Shown in pieces: positions 3,549 through 5,605 of a stretch of 5,605 nt of DNA. The notes beneath the pieces are model-generated. The model made no database searches, was not told where the DNA came from, and saw only the letters and a program-made list of their open reading frames with translations. The first letter of the stretch is position 1, and each line of letters opens with the position of its first letter. The DNA is from JACCUZ01 sp038246575. GTDB taxonomy: Bacteria > Actinomycetota > Actinomycetes > JACCUZ01. The position numbers were made by a program, and so were the translations under genes. The DNA is taken from contig JBBRVU010000236.1 in NCBI GenBank assembly GCA_038246575.1, positions 1 through 5,605 on the forward strand, written 5' to 3'.

Positions 3549-5605
3549 GTCAGCCTCCGTTCCAGCGGCACCCGCGATCGGGTGAGCAGCCACGCCGCCA
3601 CGGCAGCGAGCACCGGCACGACGACCATCACCTGCACGAGCTGCCACCACGGGATCACCAGGTCCAGCGACGGGATCGCCCCGATGAGCGCCACTGCGGG
3701 CACGAAGCCGGCGGCGACTCCCAGCGCAGTGCCCAGGCCGGAGATCGACAAGGCCTGAGCGGCGGCCAAGGACCGCCGGAGCCGTGGGGCGGCACCGACC
3801 GCGGCAAGGGTCGCGTGGTCGCCGCGCGCGTCGGCCTGGGCGAGGCCGGTGGCGATCCCGGCCGCGCCGAAAGTGATGAGCCCGGCACCGACGACGAGTG
3901 AGAGCAGCCCGAGCCCGTAGCCGCTGACGTAGCCACGCTCGACGCTGAGCCAGCTCGTGAGCCCGGCATCGCTCATCGCCTTCTGCGCAGCCTCCACCTG
4001 CCCGGTGGTGGGCAGTTGGTCGAAGCGCAGGAACAGCGTGGTCGGCTCGGTCGTCAGCCCGAGCTTCGCCGCGGCCTCGGGGCTGTAGATGATCTGGGCC
4101 GCGGCGCTCGTCGACTCGATGTACATCGCTGGCAGCGTGACCTGGCGACTGACCGGGTCGCGGCCTGCCGCGACGGCGGCCTTGTCCTCCTCCGCGGTGA
4201 CGACGTCGAAGACGACGGTGCCGTCGGAGCGCACGGGTGCAGACCAGAAGACGACCACGCCGCCCCGGTCGAGCATCTCGGCGCCGGCCGGGGTGCGGGA
4301 CTGCCCGGTGAGTGGCCCGACGAGCTCTGGACCGCCGACCGGTGTGCCGTTGGACTGGCTCGAGATGATCGTCTCCTGGCCCTCGTTGCAGAGCGGGTCG
4401 CCGTCGGCGCGGTCGCGCTGGGCCGCGGTGGGCTCCCCGACGATCGAGTAGAGGAAGCACTCGTTCTCCGGCGGGATCTCCGGCACGGCGTAGCCTGCGG
4501 CGCAGCCAGGGCTGCCGCAGGACTCGTTGGTGCTGCGCACCACCAGCGACTCGAACGGCGGAAGGGCCGGGGTGATCGCGGCGACCACCCGAGCCGGATC
4601 GCTGACTGTGTGGGTCTCGTTCCCGTTGCGGTCGTAGTCGTAGGTCGCGAGCTGGACGCCACCGCTCATCGCTGGCCAGCTCGGAAGGTAGGCCTCCCGG
4701 TCGTGGGCGTCGAGCGCAGCGACGTACAGCAGCAGCGCGGTGCTGCCCGTCACCGCGGTGAGGACGGCTGCCATGGCGGGGGCGCTGCGCCCCCGGTGAC
4801 GGGCGGCATCGCGCAGGGCGAGCCGGCCGGCGAGCGGCAGCCGACGCGACCAGCGGCCGGCCAGCCCGATGATGGCCGGGCTGGTGATGATGAGCCCGAT
4901 CTGGGCCAGTGCCGCGCCGCCTGCGATCAGGCCCGCGACCAGTGCGGTGTCGGTGCCGTTGAGCGGGTTGAAACCGGTGCTGAAGGCGACGGCGAGCACG
5001 CTTCCGAGCGCGGCGCAGCCGACCCCGACCAGCGTGATGACCACCCCGATGACCGGCACCTTCCGGGCCGTCCGCACCTGCCCGCGGCGACCGGTCAGCG
5101 CCACCACCGGGTCCTGCCGGGCCGCGGTCCGCGCCGGGATCACCGCAGCGAGCAGCCCGGTGACCAGACCCAGCACGGCGATCGCGACCAGCTCGAGCGG
5201 GCGCACGTCGTAGTGCCCGAAGTCGGCGTCGGCGACCGACGTGAGCACCGGGCGGGCAACCGCTGCCAGCACGAGGCCGAGGGCGACTCCGACGACGGCG
5301 CCGACGAGACCGAGGACGAGCCCGCCGGCCAGCACGACCGCCCGGACCTGCCTCCGGGACGCGCCGGCCGCCGCCAACAGCCCCAGGGACCGGGCCTGGC
5401 GACGGGCCCCCACTGCGAAGGCGGCTCCGGCGAGCAGGGTCACCTCGAGGCCGGACAGCACCACGACGACGACCAGCAGCATGACGAAGAACCAGAAGTC
5501 GCTGGTGCGAAAGCCGCCGTTGCCGTTGCCGTCGGCGTAGAACGGGACGTCGGCGCGCGCCGGCGGGTCGAGCAGGATCTGGCGGGAGGTGACGAGCAGG
5601 CCCTG
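3545..5605 (-). CDS. FtsX-type ABC transporter permease (5' end outside window)
   Basis: Membrane subunit of an ABC transporter of the FtsX/MacB/LolE class, which work with a separate ATPase in lipoprotein, peptide or drug export, or in cell-envelope control. The last 686 residues are visible, and the frame stays open to the window edge. In order: the end of a first extracytoplasmic domain (FYADGNGNGG); a membrane helix from about residue 41; the cytoplasmic loop SLGLLAAAGASRRQVRAV; two more helices closing with the FtsX signature PARTAARQDPVVAL; a middle block of further helices ending at LRDAARHRGRSAPAM and TGSTALLLYVAAL; a second extracytoplasmic domain of about 255 residues (roughly 3930-4700) with four cysteines; then a second FtsX core, with helix LSLVVGAGLITFGAAG, loop ATLAAVGAAPRLRRSL and final helices before RSRVPLERRLT. 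The two repeated cores and several extra helices make this one of the large, duplicated permeases. Its ATPase gene is probably just upstream, outside the window. Cargo is unknown. Confidence 0.9.
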   Translation of the reverse strand, partial: QGLLVTSRQILLDPPARADVPFYADGNGNGGFRTSDFWFFVMLLVVVVVLSGLEVTLLAGAAFAVGARRQARSLGLLAAAGASRRQVRAVVLAGGLVLGLVGAVVGVALGLVLAAVARPVLTSVADADFGHYDVRPLELVAIAVLGLVTGLLAAVIPARTAARQDPVVALTGRRGQVRTARKVPVIGVVITLVGVGCAALGSVLAVAFSTGFNPLNGTDTALVAGLIAGGAALAQIGLIITSPAIIGLAGRWSRRLPLAGRLALRDAARHRGRSAPAMAAVLTAVTGSTALLLYVAALDAHDREAYLPSWPAMSGGVQLATYDYDRNGNETHTVSDPARVVAAITPALPPFESLVVRSTNESCGSPGCAAGYAVPEIPPENECFLYSIVGEPTAAQRDRADGDPLCNEGQETIISSQSNGTPVGGPELVGPLTGQSRTPAGAEMLDRGGVVVFWSAPVRSDGTVVFDVVTAEEDKAAVAAGRDPVSRQVTLPAMYIESTSAAAQIIYSPEAAAKLGLTTEPTTLFLRFDQLPTTGQVEAAQKAMSDAGLTSWLSVERGYVSGYGLGLLSLVVGAGLITFGAAGIATGLAQADARGDHATLAAVGAAPRLRRSLAAAQALSISGLGTALGVAAGFVPAVALIGAIPSLDLVIPWWQLVQVMVVVPVLAAVAAWLLTRSRVPLERRLT
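3554..3558 (-). promoter_or_regulatory. Shine-Dalgarno-like GGAGG at the end of the permease gene
   Basis: Reads GGAGG on the minus strand, 5 nt before the ATG at 3548-3546 that overlaps the permease stop. It also encodes permease residues near ERRL, so it could be coincidental. It is the main evidence that translation might restart there. Confidence 0.35.

Noticed and set aside
3549..4460. Upstream 304 codons of a 354-codon minus-strand frame inside the permease
   Set aside because: Same strand, different phase from a clear permease; extremely Arg/Gly/Pro-rich. Only the last 50 codons (from 3548) have any independent support.
1..5605. tRNA, rRNA, CRISPR array, transposase, attachment site or toxin-antitoxin pair
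   Set aside because: Looked for on both strands; nothing with the required motifs or repeat spacing is present, and the small basic frame at 3396-3548 has no partner gene.

Overview
The window is very GC-rich coding DNA (about 70% G+C by eye), with G or C in nearly every third codon position and two likely GTG starts. A bacterial proteasome activator (Bpa) homologue, a family known from proteasome-bearing Actinobacteria, points to an actinomycete chromosome. The genus cannot be resolved from the sequence. I see no rRNA, tRNA, CRISPR array, insertion sequence or phage gene.

Layout. There are five main genes on strictly alternating strands. (1) Positions 1-914, minus, 3' end cut off by the window: a TrpB2-type, PLP-dependent tryptophan synthase beta-like enzyme. 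(2) 1005-1826, plus: a Cof-type HAD phosphatase. (3) 1838-2443, minus: the ring-shaped, ATP-independent proteasome activator Bpa, with a Gly/Pro/Met-rich tail ending in GNYL. (4) 2518-3465, plus: a tandem GNAT acetyltransferase with a degenerate first half. (5) 3545-5605, minus, 5' end cut off by the window: a large FtsX-type ABC transporter permease with a four-cysteine extracytoplasmic domain. A possible sixth gene of 50 codons (3396-3548, minus) starts in an ATGA overlap with the permease stop and has a strong Shine-Dalgarno sequence. It is uncertain.

Intergenic regions. Two short divergent regions (915-1004 and 2444-2517) must carry the promoters for four of the genes. The first holds three copies of the octamer CGTGACCC, two of them within a perfect 10-bp inverted repeat whose right arm covers the GTG start of the HAD gene. 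The second has a weaker 7-bp inverted repeat that also ends on a GTG start. The two convergent junctions are 11 bp (1827-1837) and 79 bp (3466-3544). The longer one holds a terminator-like hairpin.

How the genes work together. Nothing ties them into one pathway. Amino-acid metabolism, phosphate-ester hydrolysis, protein degradation, acyl transfer and membrane export/assembly are adjacent but separately transcribed. I do not find a convincing new multi-gene system. The points most worth following are the repeated octamer in the trpB2/HAD divergent region, the variant Bpa tail with its 20-bp palindrome, the possible coupled micro-gene after the permease, and the cysteine-bearing extracytoplasmic domain of the permease.
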